Part shown: positions 1-10,172 of the stretch, piece by piece | Numbering within the stretch: position 1 is the stretch's first letter | Layout: the number at the start of each line of letters is the position of its first letter | From: Pelolinea sp. | Lineage (GTDB): Bacteria; Chloroflexota; Anaerolineae; Anaerolineales; Anaerolineaceae | Direction of reading: 5' to 3' | DNA: 64,000 bases | Assembly: GCA_030692365.1 (NCBI GenBank) | Contig: JAUYCC010000071.1 | Coordinates: forward strand, 21,226-85,225 | Position numbers and translations under genes: made by a program | The notes under the pieces: model-generated | Databases searched by the model: none | What the model was told of the DNA's origin: nothing | The model's input: the letters and a program-made list of their open reading frames with translations, nothing else

Positions 1-1569
1 CAGAAACTGATGATAATACTTTTCATACTTGTGAGTGTTGCGCGCGTCTTCCAGCAGGTCGCTTACGCCGTAACTGCAGATGCCTGCCTTAAACAAGCCA
101 GGCTGGCGGATCAAGGTGTTCAAGACTGTGAATCCCCCGGCGCTGGAACCCAATAGTGCCATTCTGTCTGATAAGGCCAGGCCTTGTGCCACCAACGCTT
201 GTGCAAATGCGATGGTATCTTCCACATCCGCGACACCCCATTGGTGGCGCAATGCATCCTGGTAGGCATATCCGTAACCGCTGCTGCCGCGGTAATTGAC
301 TTGCGCGTAGGCATAACCTCGAGATACGAAGTAAGCCGCATCGTTGCTGAAGGTTTTGGTATTGGCGGATGTGGGTCCGCCGTGTACATGCAAGATCAGC
401 GGCGGTTTGGAGGATGTATTTGATTGGGAATGTAAGGGAGGGTAATAGAAACCATACCCCGTTTTACCTCCAGGAATTGGGAAAGTGATTTCCACGGGAT
501 CCGCGCAATATGCTCCCGCCTCTTTCTCGATATCCGTCTGGGTGATGATCAGTCTGCCATTTCGGTAAAGGCAGATTTGTTTAGGTATCTTTGTTGAGGA
601 GCCCAGAAAAACCAGGTCGTCACCAGTAGGAGACACATCCAGCTGGACTGCCCATTGGACAGGACTGATATCGAGTTGTTCGGATTTTCCTTTTGGCAGA
701 TTTATTTTCCATAAGGTGGTTTCACTGTGAGAATAGCGGAAATAATACAAGGCAGAGCTGCTGACATTCCAGCCGTAACTGCGCATCCCCTGAATCCAGT
801 CAGGTAACCGCAAGTGGAATCCTTCGCCTTTAATTAGGATTTTGTGTGTCCGTTTTTTAAGATTGTAAAGAACCAGGTTGTCCCAGTCCCCATCCCGGAT
901 AATATAACTCAGCCATTTGCCATCTGGAGAGAATAGCGGCTGGCTGGCGGAGTGATTTTTTCCACCGGCGATCCAGTGCTCTTCAAAAAGGCGCAATTGC
1001 ATTCCTCCCAGCTCCCCCAGCTTAACGCGGCTGGCGTCCCAGGGCATATCTGGGTGACTCCACTCAACCCAGACGATGCGCTCACCGGAGGGATGCCAGG
1101 TGGGTTGCATATAGAAATCCGCGCCGAGGGCTAACTGTGAAGGCCAGGAAAGGCCGTGGGTTCTAGTTATGGCAAGTCCGTCAGATTCGCCCGCGTGATA
1201 GCAATAAATTACCCATTTGCCGTCAGGTGAAAGCGCAGGCGAGGCAGTTGAACTCCAGGCTGGCGTGATAGGTTTGGGTTTAGTATTTTGGTCAAAGAAT
1301 GTCATAAAAAGACTGCCTGATCGGTCCGGGAAAACCACCTGGGTGGTATTCACATCCAAATCCCCGCCGCCATACCCAACACCTCCGCGCGCGTTTAGTT
1401 CGCCGGATAACCTGCGGGTTTTTCCATTGATCTTTCTTTCAAAAATAACGCCCTGCGCGCCGATGGATTCACTCCAGACGAGCCTTGCTCCGTCTCTGCT
1501 GAAACGGACATCATTGATGCGGGGTAGCTGGTTAAGTAACTCAATCGAAATGGGAACGGGTTTTTTCAT
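1..1569 (-). CDS. S9-family prolyl oligopeptidase / acylaminoacyl-peptidase (3' end runs off the window)
   Basis: Manual minus-strand reading from ATG at 1569 is open to the window edge: MKKPVPISIELLNQLPRINDVRFSRDG...LILHVHGGPTSANTKTFSNDAAYFVSRGYAYAQVNYRGSSGYG...MALLGSSAGGF. HGGP, NYRGSSGYG and GSSAGG are S9 motifs. Absent from the ORF track because it lacks a stop in the window. Confidence 0.88.
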   Translation of the reverse strand, partial: MKKPVPISIELLNQLPRINDVRFSRDGARLVWSESIGAQGVIFERKINGKTRRLSGELNARGGVGYGGGDLDVNTTQVVFPDRSGSLFMTFFDQNTKPKPITPAWSSTASPALSPDGKWVIYCYHAGESDGLAITRTHGLSWPSQLALGADFYMQPTWHPSGERIVWVEWSHPDMPWDASRVKLGELGGMQLRLFEEHWIAGGKNHSASQPLFSPDGKWLSYIIRDGDWDNLVLYNLKKRTHKILIKGEGFHLRLPDWIQGMRSYGWNVSSSALYYFRYSHSETTLWKINLPKGKSEQLDISPVQWAVQLDVSPTGDDLVFLGSSTKIPKQICLYRNGRLIITQTDIEKEAGAYCADPVEITFPIPGGKTGYGFYYPPLHSQSNTSSKPPLILHVHGGPTSANTKTFSNDAAYFVSRGYAYAQVNYRGSSGYGYAYQDALRHQWGVADVEDTIAFAQALVAQGLALSDRMALLGSSAGGFTVLNTLIRQPGLFKAGICSYGVSDLLEDARNTHKYEKYYHQFL

Positions 1570-1648
1570 GCGGGTTCTCACATTGTCATTATCTATGATT
1601 TTAAATAAAAAAACTCACCGCACAAGTCGGTGAGTTAGAGTTTCACGG

Positions 1649-2140
1649 TTAGTCAAGGTCTTTCGGGCGCCATAACTTTTTCAATTTGATGTTTTCACCT
1701 TTTTGCAGTTCACTCCAGTCTTTAATTGGAGCGGTCAAATAAGCGATTGAGGCAGTGGGAAGACTTTCGACTTTGCCATTGGCAATCTGTAAAAAGGCTT
1801 CAAGTCCGGGATTGTGACCGATTACCATAATGGTCTTTTTATCTTTGGCGTTTTTTTCAATGGCGCGTAGTATATCGGAAGGTTCCGCCATATATAAAGA
1901 GTCAAGGAAAATAATTTCCTTTTTACATTTGCAGGTATCCGCAACGATCTCGGCTGTTTGTTTAGCGCGTATGGCAGTGGAGGATAAGATTAAATCAGGC
2001 TCCAGTTCTTTTGATTTGAGCAGTTTACCCATCCGCTCGGCATCTTTTCTGCCCCTTTTTTTTAATGGTCTCTCATGATCCGGAATATCAGAATCATCCC
2101 AGCTCGATTTCGCGTGTCGCATCAGCAGCAGTTTTTTCAT
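1649..2140 (-). CDS. SixA-like phosphohistidine phosphatase (histidine phosphatase superfamily)
   Basis: MKKLLLMRHAKSSWDDSDIPDHERPLKKRGRKDAERMG; RHG-type LMRHAKS motif and later VIGHNPGLE. Confidence 0.9.
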   Translation of the reverse strand: MKKLLLMRHAKSSWDDSDIPDHERPLKKRGRKDAERMGKLLKSKELEPDLILSSTAIRAKQTAEIVADTCKCKKEIIFLDSLYMAEPSDILRAIEKNAKDKKTIMVIGHNPGLEAFLQIANGKVESLPTASIAYLTAPIKDWSELQKGENIKLKKLWRPKDLD

Positions 2141-2247
2141 GCCACTTTTCTACATTTCATTATTACAATTTTCATAAAAGAGTATAACATAGAGGATAAT
2201 TTGAATATAAAGTACTATCGTTAAAGGATTGTTAAAGATTTTCTGCG

Positions 2248-2622
2248 ATGGACGTGGAAAAATCCTCACAAAAGCCGGTTTATATCGGTGAAACAGTCAA
2301 CATCGGATTTACCAAACCGCCGATATTTAGTAAAAAACCTGACTGTCCTGACAGCTTCACCTGGAGGGGTGAGACTTTCATGGTGACTGAACTTCTAACT
2401 GAGTGGCAGGATTTTACGCGCAAAGGGAAATACAGCCATAATATGAAAGACGCTCATTTGGAGCGTGCCAATGTGAAAGGATCACTTGGGGTAGGCAGGT
2501 TTTATTTTCGGGTGCGGACAGCTGATTTGCGTGTGTTTGACCTTTACTACGACCGAACAATTAAGAATGCCTTTGACACTGGCGGTTTCTGGGTGCTTTT
2601 TCAGGAACTTTTCCCGGAATGA
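2248..2622 (+). CDS. Small conserved protein, DUF6504-like
   Basis: ORF of 124 aa; TWRGETFMVTELLTEWQDF...FRVRTADLRVFDLYYDRT...GGFWVLFQEL pattern recalled from DUF6504 proteins. Confidence 0.55.
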   Translation: MDVEKSSQKPVYIGETVNIGFTKPPIFSKKPDCPDSFTWRGETFMVTELLTEWQDFTRKGKYSHNMKDAHLERANVKGSLGVGRFYFRVRTADLRVFDLYYDRTIKNAFDTGGFWVLFQELFPE

Positions 2623-2738
2623 ATCGTGATAAGTATAAATAATATTGATTATAATTTTGATATTATTGATGCTATTATGTTACAATAATTAACTATATTA
2701 ATATAAGCATTAATAATATTGAATAGGGCGAACAAATA

Positions 2739-3146
2739 ATGAATAAATTAATTGAAAAATGCCCGATCTGTTCTCACGAACTGACTATAACCAAGGTGTT
2801 TTGTGAACAATGCGGCACAACAATGTCCGGCCAGTTTGGTTCGACAGGTTCCCGGTTTAATAAACTAACCGAAGAACAGATGGATTTTCTCATGGTTTTT
2901 ATCCGATGTGAAGGAAAATTTAATCGTATGGAAGAAGAATTAAATCTCTCCTATCCCACCCTGCGCAACCGCTTTAATGATATATTGGCAGCCATGGGAT
3001 TTGAAGGTAACCGGTCCGATGAAGAACATACGCTTTCTAAAGATGATCGGATTGAGATCCTGCAAAAACTGGATAAGGGAACGTTGAATCCTGAACAGGC
3101 GGAACTGATGCTGCGTGGCAAGGGTGAATTACCCTTGGAAAATTGA
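2739..3146 (+). CDS. DUF2089-family protein with N-terminal zinc ribbon
   Basis: CPICSHELTITKVFCEQCGT zinc ribbon followed by LTEEQMDFLMVFIRCEGKFNRMEEELNLSYPTLRNRF. Confidence 0.85.
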   Translation: MNKLIEKCPICSHELTITKVFCEQCGTTMSGQFGSTGSRFNKLTEEQMDFLMVFIRCEGKFNRMEEELNLSYPTLRNRFNDILAAMGFEGNRSDEEHTLSKDDRIEILQKLDKGTLNPEQAELMLRGKGELPLEN

Positions 3147-3156
3147 GAGGTGAATA

Positions 3157-3537
3157 ATGAATGAAGAGAAAATGATGATTTTAAAGATGCTGCAGGAGGG
3201 CAAGATTTCGGCCGATGAAGCGGCCAAACTGCTGGAGTCTTTGGAATCAGGCAGCAAGAAAGATGAAAAAAAACAGGCTGAAGAACCGCGCAAGGGTGAA
3301 GGTAAATTCTTCAGAGTCTCTATAACCGACACGACGACAGGAAAATCGCGCGCGAATATCCGTATGCCGCTGAGTGTAATGGGAATCGGTATGAAGTTTG
3401 GTGCACATTTCGCGCCCCAAATTGACGGGGTGGAATCCGACCAGTTGATGGACGCGATCCGCAACGGGCAGGTGGGCAAGATCATTGATGTGTATGATGA
3501 CGAGGATGGAGAACACGTCGAAATTTATATCGAATAG
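3157..3537 (+). CDS. SHOCT-like domain protein (YvlB/LiaX-type)
   Basis: MNEEKMMILKMLQEGKISADEAAKLLESL is the typical N-terminal SHOCT-like helix pair; adjacent to DUF2089 gene. Confidence 0.75.
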   Translation: MNEEKMMILKMLQEGKISADEAAKLLESLESGSKKDEKKQAEEPRKGEGKFFRVSITDTTTGKSRANIRMPLSVMGIGMKFGAHFAPQIDGVESDQLMDAIRNGQVGKIIDVYDDEDGEHVEIYIE

Positions 3538-3542
3538 TCTCC

Positions 3543-4811
3543 ATGCAAACCTCATTTAAATCCGACTGGAAAAAAACTTTCTTCATCATCTGGACCGGCC
3601 AGGCGTTCAGCCTGCTGGGCAGTGAACTGGTACAGTTCGCGCTAGTTTGGTATCTGACAAAACAGACGGGTTCTGCTTCTGTTCTGGCCTTTGCTTCTTT
3701 TGTGGCTTTGATCCCGCGTGTATTAATTTCTCCTTTTTCCGGCGCATTAGTAGACCGTTGGAACCGGCAGCGCGTTATGATTTTTGCTGACGCAGCAATT
3801 GCGCTTTCCACCATGCTGCTCGCGGGGATATTCTGGCTTGGAAAAATTCAGATCTGGCATATCTACGCAATCATGTTCATCCGTTCGCTGGGCAGCGGTT
3901 TTCATTGGCCGGCGATGCAGGCATCAACTTCGCTGATGGTTCCTAAAGAACAGCTATCTCGCATTTCGGGATTGAACCAAACTATACGAGGTGCTCTAGG
4001 GATTGCGGCGCCAGTAGCTGCTGCTCTGCTACTGGAATTCATGCCCATGTTTGGGATTCTTTCCATTGATGTAATAACTGCCATTATCGCAATTTCTCCA
4101 TTATTATTTGTCGTTATCCCGCAGCCTGATAAATCTGTGCAGACAGAGATGACCAACCCCACCCATCTTTGGGAGGATGTTAAGGCTGGGTTTCATTACA
4201 TGGTTGCCTGGAAAGGGATGTTTTACCTCGCCATAGCAGCGACAGCATTAAATTTTTTTCTTAATCCTGGTTTTACTTTCATACCTCTGCTTGTCACCAG
4301 TTATTTTGGAAAAGGCGCAATTGACCTCAGTTTGTTGGAATCCGCATTCAGCGCGGGGATGATTTTAGGCGGCATAATCCTCAGTGCCTGGGGAGGTTTT
4401 AAGAAGAATATATTTACAATCCTGATAGGTCTGATAGGAATGGCTGTTGGAACTGCGCTGATTGCACTAACACCTACGAATATGTTCTATATGGCAGTGG
4501 CAGGGATGGCAATCACAGGGTTCATGAACCCAATTGTCAATGGACCTATTGCCGCAATTATCCAAACAAATGCCGACCTACAGATGCAGGGACGAGTATT
4601 TTCGATGCTGGAAAGTATGGCTTCAGCCATGACGCCCATCAGCATGCTTATCGCAGCGCCGGTGGCAGAATGGATTGGCATTCGCGGGTGGCTGCTTCTG
4701 GGTTCTGCAGGTTGCTTCGTGATGGGCATCGCAGGCTTTTTTATGCCCGCGCTTATACATCTTGAAGACAGTAAACCGGCAAAGGCCAGCCAACCGCTAG
4801 CCGAAGGTTAA
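3543..4811 (+). CDS. MFS transporter
   Basis: 422 aa, multiple hydrophobic segments, FIIWTGQAFSLLGSELVQFALVWYLT...GALVDRWNRQRVMI motif. Confidence 0.85.
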   Translation: MQTSFKSDWKKTFFIIWTGQAFSLLGSELVQFALVWYLTKQTGSASVLAFASFVALIPRVLISPFSGALVDRWNRQRVMIFADAAIALSTMLLAGIFWLGKIQIWHIYAIMFIRSLGSGFHWPAMQASTSLMVPKEQLSRISGLNQTIRGALGIAAPVAAALLLEFMPMFGILSIDVITAIIAISPLLFVVIPQPDKSVQTEMTNPTHLWEDVKAGFHYMVAWKGMFYLAIAATALNFFLNPGFTFIPLLVTSYFGKGAIDLSLLESAFSAGMILGGIILSAWGGFKKNIFTILIGLIGMAVGTALIALTPTNMFYMAVAGMAITGFMNPIVNGPIAAIIQTNADLQMQGRVFSMLESMASAMTPISMLIAAPVAEWIGIRGWLLLGSAGCFVMGIAGFFMPALIHLEDSKPAKASQPLAEG

Positions 4812-5483
4812 ACGTAAAGTAATAACAATCGCAGCGATTAGCACCGCTGATATCAGGATCAGCACCGGTTGGCTTTTTTGCTTGACGGCCACGTTCTGGC
4901 CAAAAAGGTCTTCCCCGATTCCAAAAGACGGACCGGCAAACCAGGCAAAATATAATCCACCCAGCAGTCCGCCGAGATGACCCCAGTTATCAATACCGGG
5001 AGAGAGCCCAAGCATGAGGTTTACGATAATGACCATAGCAATGTTGGTGAGCATCGGCCTCGCTGACGGACCGAGCAGGTGACGGTTTTTATAAACATAC
5101 ACACCCTGGGCTGCGATGAGCCCAAATATCGCGGTTGAAGCGCCCAGGGAAGGGTTGGGTGAAAGCATGAAAGACAGTATGTTTCCCCACAGGCCGCCGA
5201 CCAGGTAGAGCCCGATGAAGGGCCAAACCCCATATTTCTTTTCCAGACTTGGTCCGATCATATACAGGGCATACATGTTAAAACCCATGTGAAGGATTGA
5301 GCCGTGTAAGAGAATAGGGGTGATCAGACGCCACAACTGGCCTTGGATAATCAATTGGTTAACCTTGGCTCCCAGGTAAAGTGGCAAATCATTACCAAGT
5401 AATGTCTTGGAGAGATTCTGAAGCAGGAAAAAGGCAACAGTTATGCCAATGATGATGTAGGAAATATAAATTTTTCTTTTCAT
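4797..5483 (-). CDS. Rhomboid-family intramembrane serine protease
   Basis: LLHGSILHMGFNMYALYMIG, SLGASTAIFGL (GxSx catalytic Ser), WGHLGGLLGGL (catalytic His). Confidence 0.9.
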   Translation of the reverse strand: MKRKIYISYIIIGITVAFFLLQNLSKTLLGNDLPLYLGAKVNQLIIQGQLWRLITPILLHGSILHMGFNMYALYMIGPSLEKKYGVWPFIGLYLVGGLWGNILSFMLSPNPSLGASTAIFGLIAAQGVYVYKNRHLLGPSARPMLTNIAMVIIVNLMLGLSPGIDNWGHLGGLLGGLYFAWFAGPSFGIGEDLFGQNVAVKQKSQPVLILISAVLIAAIVITLRLTFG

Positions 5484-5501
5484 TGAATGAAGGTTTTAGT
5501 T

Positions 5502-6143
5502 TTAGATGGATATTTTCCGCGGTTTGGATTTTTGGTGTTCCGCGATGATAATGGCTTCAATAATGGTGACAGTTTTTTGAAGCTGGTTTTGGGCGTTGAC
5601 TACGATATAGTCAAAATTGCGGGCTTTAATTAATTCATCTTTTACGGTCGTTATACGCGTTTCAAAGTCTTTTTCCTGGCTCAGCCAGCGCCCGCCCAAG
5701 CGTTGATACCAATCCTCCTCATTGGCGGGGATTAGAAAGATCAGAACCGCATCTTTATATAATTTCTTGATTTTTTCTGCCCCCTGTACATCCAGCCGCA
5801 ATATGACATCTTTGCCGGATTCGATGGCTTTACGGATTTGCGCTTTTGGAACTCCTTTGTAATCATCATAAACACGTGAATACTCGATCAATTCATCAGC
5901 GGAAATCATTTTTTCAAATGCTTCGTGGGAAACGAAAAAATAATCAACCCCTTCTTTTTCATCCGGACGGGGTGCACGGGTATTGGCGGTGACCACATGA
6001 TAAATGGGCAAATCACTTTTCTTTAACGCCCTGAGAACAGAATCCTTTCCGACGCCGGAAGGGCCGGAGATCACCACCATAAGCGGCGCTTGCTCCAGAA
6101 TATTAAAATCGACTTTTTCTTTAACCAATGGGTCTCTGATCAA
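5502..6143 (-). CDS. gmk: Guanylate kinase
   Basis: PLMVVISGPSGVGKDSVLRAL P-loop; TRAPRPDEKEGVDYFFVSHEAFEKMI; DVQGAEKIK. Confidence 0.92.
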   Translation of the reverse strand: MIRDPLVKEKVDFNILEQAPLMVVISGPSGVGKDSVLRALKKSDLPIYHVVTANTRAPRPDEKEGVDYFFVSHEAFEKMISADELIEYSRVYDDYKGVPKAQIRKAIESGKDVILRLDVQGAEKIKKLYKDAVLIFLIPANEEDWYQRLGGRWLSQEKDFETRITTVKDELIKARNFDYIVVNAQNQLQKTVTIIEAIIIAEHQKSKPRKISI

Positions 6144-6203
6144 TTATTGTAAAGATAGCTATGATTATAATTGAAATCAACCAAACACCTTTTTTCCAGA
6201 AAA

Positions 6204-6611
6204 ATGCCGAATTACGATTTTATCTGCCAAAGATGCCAAAAACGGCTTGTTAAATTTTTGACATACGCCGAATACGGCAATAAATCAGTTGACTGTCCCT
6301 ACTGCGGAAGCGATGAAGTGGCAAGGCATATCACACGAGCCCGAATTGCCCGCTCAGAAGATATCCACCTTGAAAATTCTGGCGAATTTTCCAGCCCTGA
6401 AAGTATGGCGCAGATGGAACAAAACCCGCAGGCTTTGGGGAGGATGATGCGCAGAATGAGCAGTGAACTGGGTGAAGAAATGGAACCTGAATTCAACGAA
6501 GTCGTGAATCGTCTGGAGAAAGGCCAGTCACCGGATGAGATTGAAAAAGATTTACCGGATTATACTGGAGGAAAGGGATTCGCTTCGGGAGATAATGCTG
6601 ACCTGGAGTAA
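6204..6611 (+). CDS. FmdB-type zinc ribbon protein
   Basis: MPNYDFICQRCQKRLVKFLTYAEYGNKSVDCPYCGSDEV; start placed at ATG 6204 rather than the longer ORF start 6171. Confidence 0.8.
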   Translation: MPNYDFICQRCQKRLVKFLTYAEYGNKSVDCPYCGSDEVARHITRARIARSEDIHLENSGEFSSPESMAQMEQNPQALGRMMRRMSSELGEEMEPEFNEVVNRLEKGQSPDEIEKDLPDYTGGKGFASGDNADLE

Positions 6612-6618
6612 GACCCTT

Positions 6619-7890
6619 TCAATACGCGTTTACAGCCTCTTTCAGCTGATCGTAAGACGATATCCAGCTTATTTTCTGAATGAAGGATAATAAATTTCTA
6701 CTCCTGGCGCGCAGAGTTCTCACATCGTTGCCAACCGGGTCCGCGCCCGCGGCGCTGAAGGGCTCGTTAGCATAAGCGCCGTAAAAAGCGAAATATGCCT
6801 GGTTCAGTTTACGAATTTGGTAGCCATTCTCCCAAAACACTTTCCTGCGGGCCTCCATAAATTGTTCTGCTTCTTTAATTTTGTTTTGAGCAAGCAGGTC
6901 GTCTACAATGATGCGTGTCTGATACATTTCCTGCCGAAAATCAAATTCCGCTTGGGTTTTAAGAGCAGTTGGAATATATTTTGCCTCATAGGTCCTGTAA
7001 GAAAAATTATCTTCAGGGTTGAGTAAATCTCCATAAAACCGGCGTATCAGGAACCAACTAATTTCTTCCCCAGCGATGGATGCAGTTGTTTCATTCATGG
7101 TACGCAGGGCAGGTGTGGTGGAATAATTCCAGCCCAATGGCCGGAAGATCAACAGATTATGTGTCCATTCGTGCGCTACGGTATCCACCAGATATAAAAG
7201 ATTGCCGGTGTTGATCACCATGGTGGGGTAGGTGCTCACTCCTCCGACAGGCACTACCAATGCGGAATAGTCCGTGTTTTCTTCCACCTTGCTTTCGAGG
7301 GCGATTTCTTCACTTGGGCTTAGATAAGATTGCAAGGATACACTTTTTTCCTGCCGGATAACATTTCTGGGCGAGATAATCAGGTCTTTGGGTAAATCCG
7401 TCACATGATAGAGCACAGGTGGTAGGGGCTGCTTTAATTCAATCAATCCCATGGCATCCAGAGTCTGGCCAATCTGGTCCTGAATTACCGCCTCTGCAAG
7501 GATGGAAAGTTTTTCCAGGCGAGTTTCCTGTTCTTGTAATTTTCTTTCCAAAACTGATGATTCATTCTTCTTCAGGGAAGATTCAGGATTTGCGTACATA
7601 GTCTCGAGTGAATTTTTCAGGTTTTGGGTGTCCGCCAAAGCCTGGAAGTAATCCTTAATGATTTTGCGCTGCTGAAGGTAACTCAGGTGTCTGATCGGTC
7701 CCAGGCTGATTGAAGACAATTTTTGCCAAACCGCGTTGGCAGTCCATCCAAAATAATCAAATTCGTATGGTCTAGTGTATGTACGAATTTGTTCTGCTTC
7801 GTCAAATGGTTGCCAGACGCTGGTAGTAGCAATTAGCATTATGATGCAACTGAAAAAAAAGAACTTAAAAACAATTAAAAATCGTTTCAT
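6619..7890 (-). CDS. Membrane-anchored putative zinc metallopeptidase (HEWTH motif), family unknown
   Basis: N-terminal hydrophobic segment; VDTVAHEWTHNLLIF matches HExxH; downstream NETTASIAGEEISW. Confidence 0.55.
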   Translation of the reverse strand: MKRFLIVFKFFFFSCIIMLIATTSVWQPFDEAEQIRTYTRPYEFDYFGWTANAVWQKLSSISLGPIRHLSYLQQRKIIKDYFQALADTQNLKNSLETMYANPESSLKKNESSVLERKLQEQETRLEKLSILAEAVIQDQIGQTLDAMGLIELKQPLPPVLYHVTDLPKDLIISPRNVIRQEKSVSLQSYLSPSEEIALESKVEENTDYSALVVPVGGVSTYPTMVINTGNLLYLVDTVAHEWTHNLLIFRPLGWNYSTTPALRTMNETTASIAGEEISWFLIRRFYGDLLNPEDNFSYRTYEAKYIPTALKTQAEFDFRQEMYQTRIIVDDLLAQNKIKEAEQFMEARRKVFWENGYQIRKLNQAYFAFYGAYANEPFSAAGADPVGNDVRTLRARSRNLLSFIQKISWISSYDQLKEAVNAY

Positions 7891-8038
7891 TTGAGTATTT
7901 TGAAATTATAGTGGGTGGTTGCCATAATATTCTATACATCCGCGATGTTAACGAAATGTTTACAGGTTTTATATGAAATATCGTTATAATAACATGTATA
8001 AAATATACGAAGTAGAAAATTTAAGGAAAGAGACTGAA

Positions 8039-8647
8039 ATGGCTAGGCCAAAAAATTCACCTGAAAAAATTGAAAGAATGCGCAATGACATGATGGATGC
8101 GGTAATTGACCTGCTGGATGATGTTTCACCGGATAAGGTCAGCATCCGCATGATCGCGGAAAAAATTGGCGTATCGCACATGGTTTTTTATACTTATTTT
8201 GGCGACCGCTCGGAGATTATGAAAGCCTTAATCGAAAGGCAAAAGGATCGCATCGGGGTGCACTTTGAAGGATTGATTGAGAAAGCGCGTTCCGTTCCGG
8301 TGAAGACCGTCCTTGCTGATTTGCTAAAGGATTATGCCCAGACGGCTCATGATCATCCAAAGATATTCCGCATGTTTTGGATGACTCCTAAATCAGACAA
8401 AGGCGATGACATTGAAAGTCTGAAACACCTTGAACCTATTTTTGATAGACTCACAGAATTAATAAAACTTGGGATGGAAAAGGGCGAGTTTTCCAAAAAG
8501 AATCCCCGACTTGTGGCCGTGACTGTTCTCACAATCGCCAACGCGCCGCTTATTCTGAATCTGTGCGGCAAGATGCCGATGGATGTAAGCTGTGAAGCAT
8601 TGATCGAAGAGATCCAGAAAGCGGTTTTTGCTTATCTGAACGTGTAA
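8039..8647 (+). CDS. TetR/AcrR-family transcriptional regulator
   Basis: MARPKNSPEKIERMRNDMMDAVIDLLDDVSPDKVSIRMIAEKIGVSHMVFYTYFGDRSEIMKALI HTH; start at ATG 8039 with upstream GGAAAGAG. Confidence 0.88.
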   Translation: MARPKNSPEKIERMRNDMMDAVIDLLDDVSPDKVSIRMIAEKIGVSHMVFYTYFGDRSEIMKALIERQKDRIGVHFEGLIEKARSVPVKTVLADLLKDYAQTAHDHPKIFRMFWMTPKSDKGDDIESLKHLEPIFDRLTELIKLGMEKGEFSKKNPRLVAVTVLTIANAPLILNLCGKMPMDVSCEALIEEIQKAVFAYLNV

Positions 8648-8705
8648 CAATTCAATAGTCACGGAACGACTGGGGCGTATTTCCGTGTGGATTAATGAGG
8701 AAATA

Positions 8706-10172
8706 ATGCCTAAAAAAGACACTGAAGCCAAAAAGAAATTCTCTATTAAATTATTAATTCAATGGTTTAAAGAAAAATCGATCCGCTGGATCGCGGCTAT
8801 TCTTCTGGCTCTGATTGCAGGATTTCTGGTAATTAATAATTTAAGAGGCCGTTCCAATACCAATGATACTTACCAGACTGCCATAATTGAAAGGGGTGAC
8901 CTAATCGCAATTGTTGGCGCGACAGGGGTAGTGGAGGCCAAACAGACTACTGAACTTAACTGGCAAACGACTGGCAGGGTTGACCATGTTTTTGCGTATG
9001 TCAACACGAAAGTGGCAGCCGGAGAAATTCTGGCTGACCTGGCCGATAACACGCTTCCGCAATCTGTAATTTTGGCGCAATCAGACTTAGTCACCGCGCG
9101 CAAAAACCTTGAAGATCTGATCAACTCAAATACTTCAAGCGCGGAAGCTTATAGAAATTTGTTGAGTGCTGAGAGTGATCTGCGGGATGCAAAGGAAGAG
9201 CGCGATGATTGGAACTACAATGGCGCGAATTGGGACCGAATTTATTCCGTGCGGTCAGAATTCATCCGTCTGGAAGAGGAATTAAAAGTATATAAGTCAG
9301 CTTATGAAGAAGTGATTGATTTACCAGTTAAGGATCCAAAACGGGTGGAAGCAAAATCCGCATTGGATAAAGCGCAATTGGCGCGGGATAAAGCTCTTAG
9401 AACCATTAATTATATTTTGGGAAAATCCTATGACCGGCAAGTGGCTGAAGATTTTGCGGATTATGACCTTGCCTTTTCCAAAGTTCAGGACGCGCAACGC
9501 GAATGGGAACGATTCAAGGAAGGAACAAACAAAGACGATGTTAGCGCAGCTGAAGCCAGGGTAGCAGCCTCAGAAGCAACCGTTTCGCTGGGTTGGCTGG
9601 AAGCGCCCTTTGATGGGACGGTAACCCGCGCTTACCCCAAAATGGGCGATGAAGTAGCCACCGGTAACCAGGGATTCAGAGTAGACGACCTTTCTGAATT
9701 ATTTGTGAAAGTGGATATTTCGGAAGTAGATATTAATCGGGTAGCAATCGGCCAACCTGTTGAACTGAGCTTTGATGCGGTATCTGGAAAGACGTATAAG
9801 GGTAAGGTCACAGAAGTATCCTCTGTTGGTGTAGATAATGGCAGCGGTGTTGATTTTGAAGTGACGCTTAAGATATTGGAACCGGATGACCAGGTTCGCC
9901 CTGGGATGACGGCCGCAGTAAATATCATTGTCAGTAAAATTAAAAATGTTCTTGTTATACCTAATCGGGCAATCCGGTTAATCGACGGGCAAAGAATTGT
10001 TTATGTCCTGGCTAATGGCCAACTTAATGAAACCAAGATCGAAGTGGGTTCATCTTCTGATATTCAAGCCGAGATCACTGGCGGTGATTTGAAAGAAGGG
10101 GATGTGTTGGTTCTCAATCCTCCGTCGTTATTTCAGTCCAACGGGCGACCGCCGTCATTTGTGAGGCAGTAA
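8706..10172 (+). CDS. Efflux RND/MacA-type periplasmic adaptor subunit
   Basis: Signal-anchor, AIVGATGVVEAKQTTELNWQTTGRVDHVF, LGWLEAPFDGTVTRAYPKMGDEV; followed by MacB-like ABC genes. Confidence 0.88.
   Translation: MPKKDTEAKKKFSIKLLIQWFKEKSIRWIAAILLALIAGFLVINNLRGRSNTNDTYQTAIIERGDLIAIVGATGVVEAKQTTELNWQTTGRVDHVFAYVNTKVAAGEILADLADNTLPQSVILAQSDLVTARKNLEDLINSNTSSAEAYRNLLSAESDLRDAKEERDDWNYNGANWDRIYSVRSEFIRLEEELKVYKSAYEEVIDLPVKDPKRVEAKSALDKAQLARDKALRTINYILGKSYDRQVAEDFADYDLAFSKVQDAQREWERFKEGTNKDDVSAAEARVAASEATVSLGWLEAPFDGTVTRAYPKMGDEVATGNQGFRVDDLSELFVKVDISEVDINRVAIGQPVELSFDAVSGKTYKGKVTEVSSVGVDNGSGVDFEVTLKILEPDDQVRPGMTAAVNIIVSKIKNVLVIPNRAIRLIDGQRIVYVLANGQLNETKIEVGSSSDIQAEITGGDLKEGDVLVLNPPSLFQSNGRPPSFVRQ

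Noticed and set aside
4797-4811. 15-bp overlap of convergent MFS and rhomboid genes as a regulatory feature
   Set aside because: Short convergent 3' overlaps are common; no terminator or repeat supports special function.
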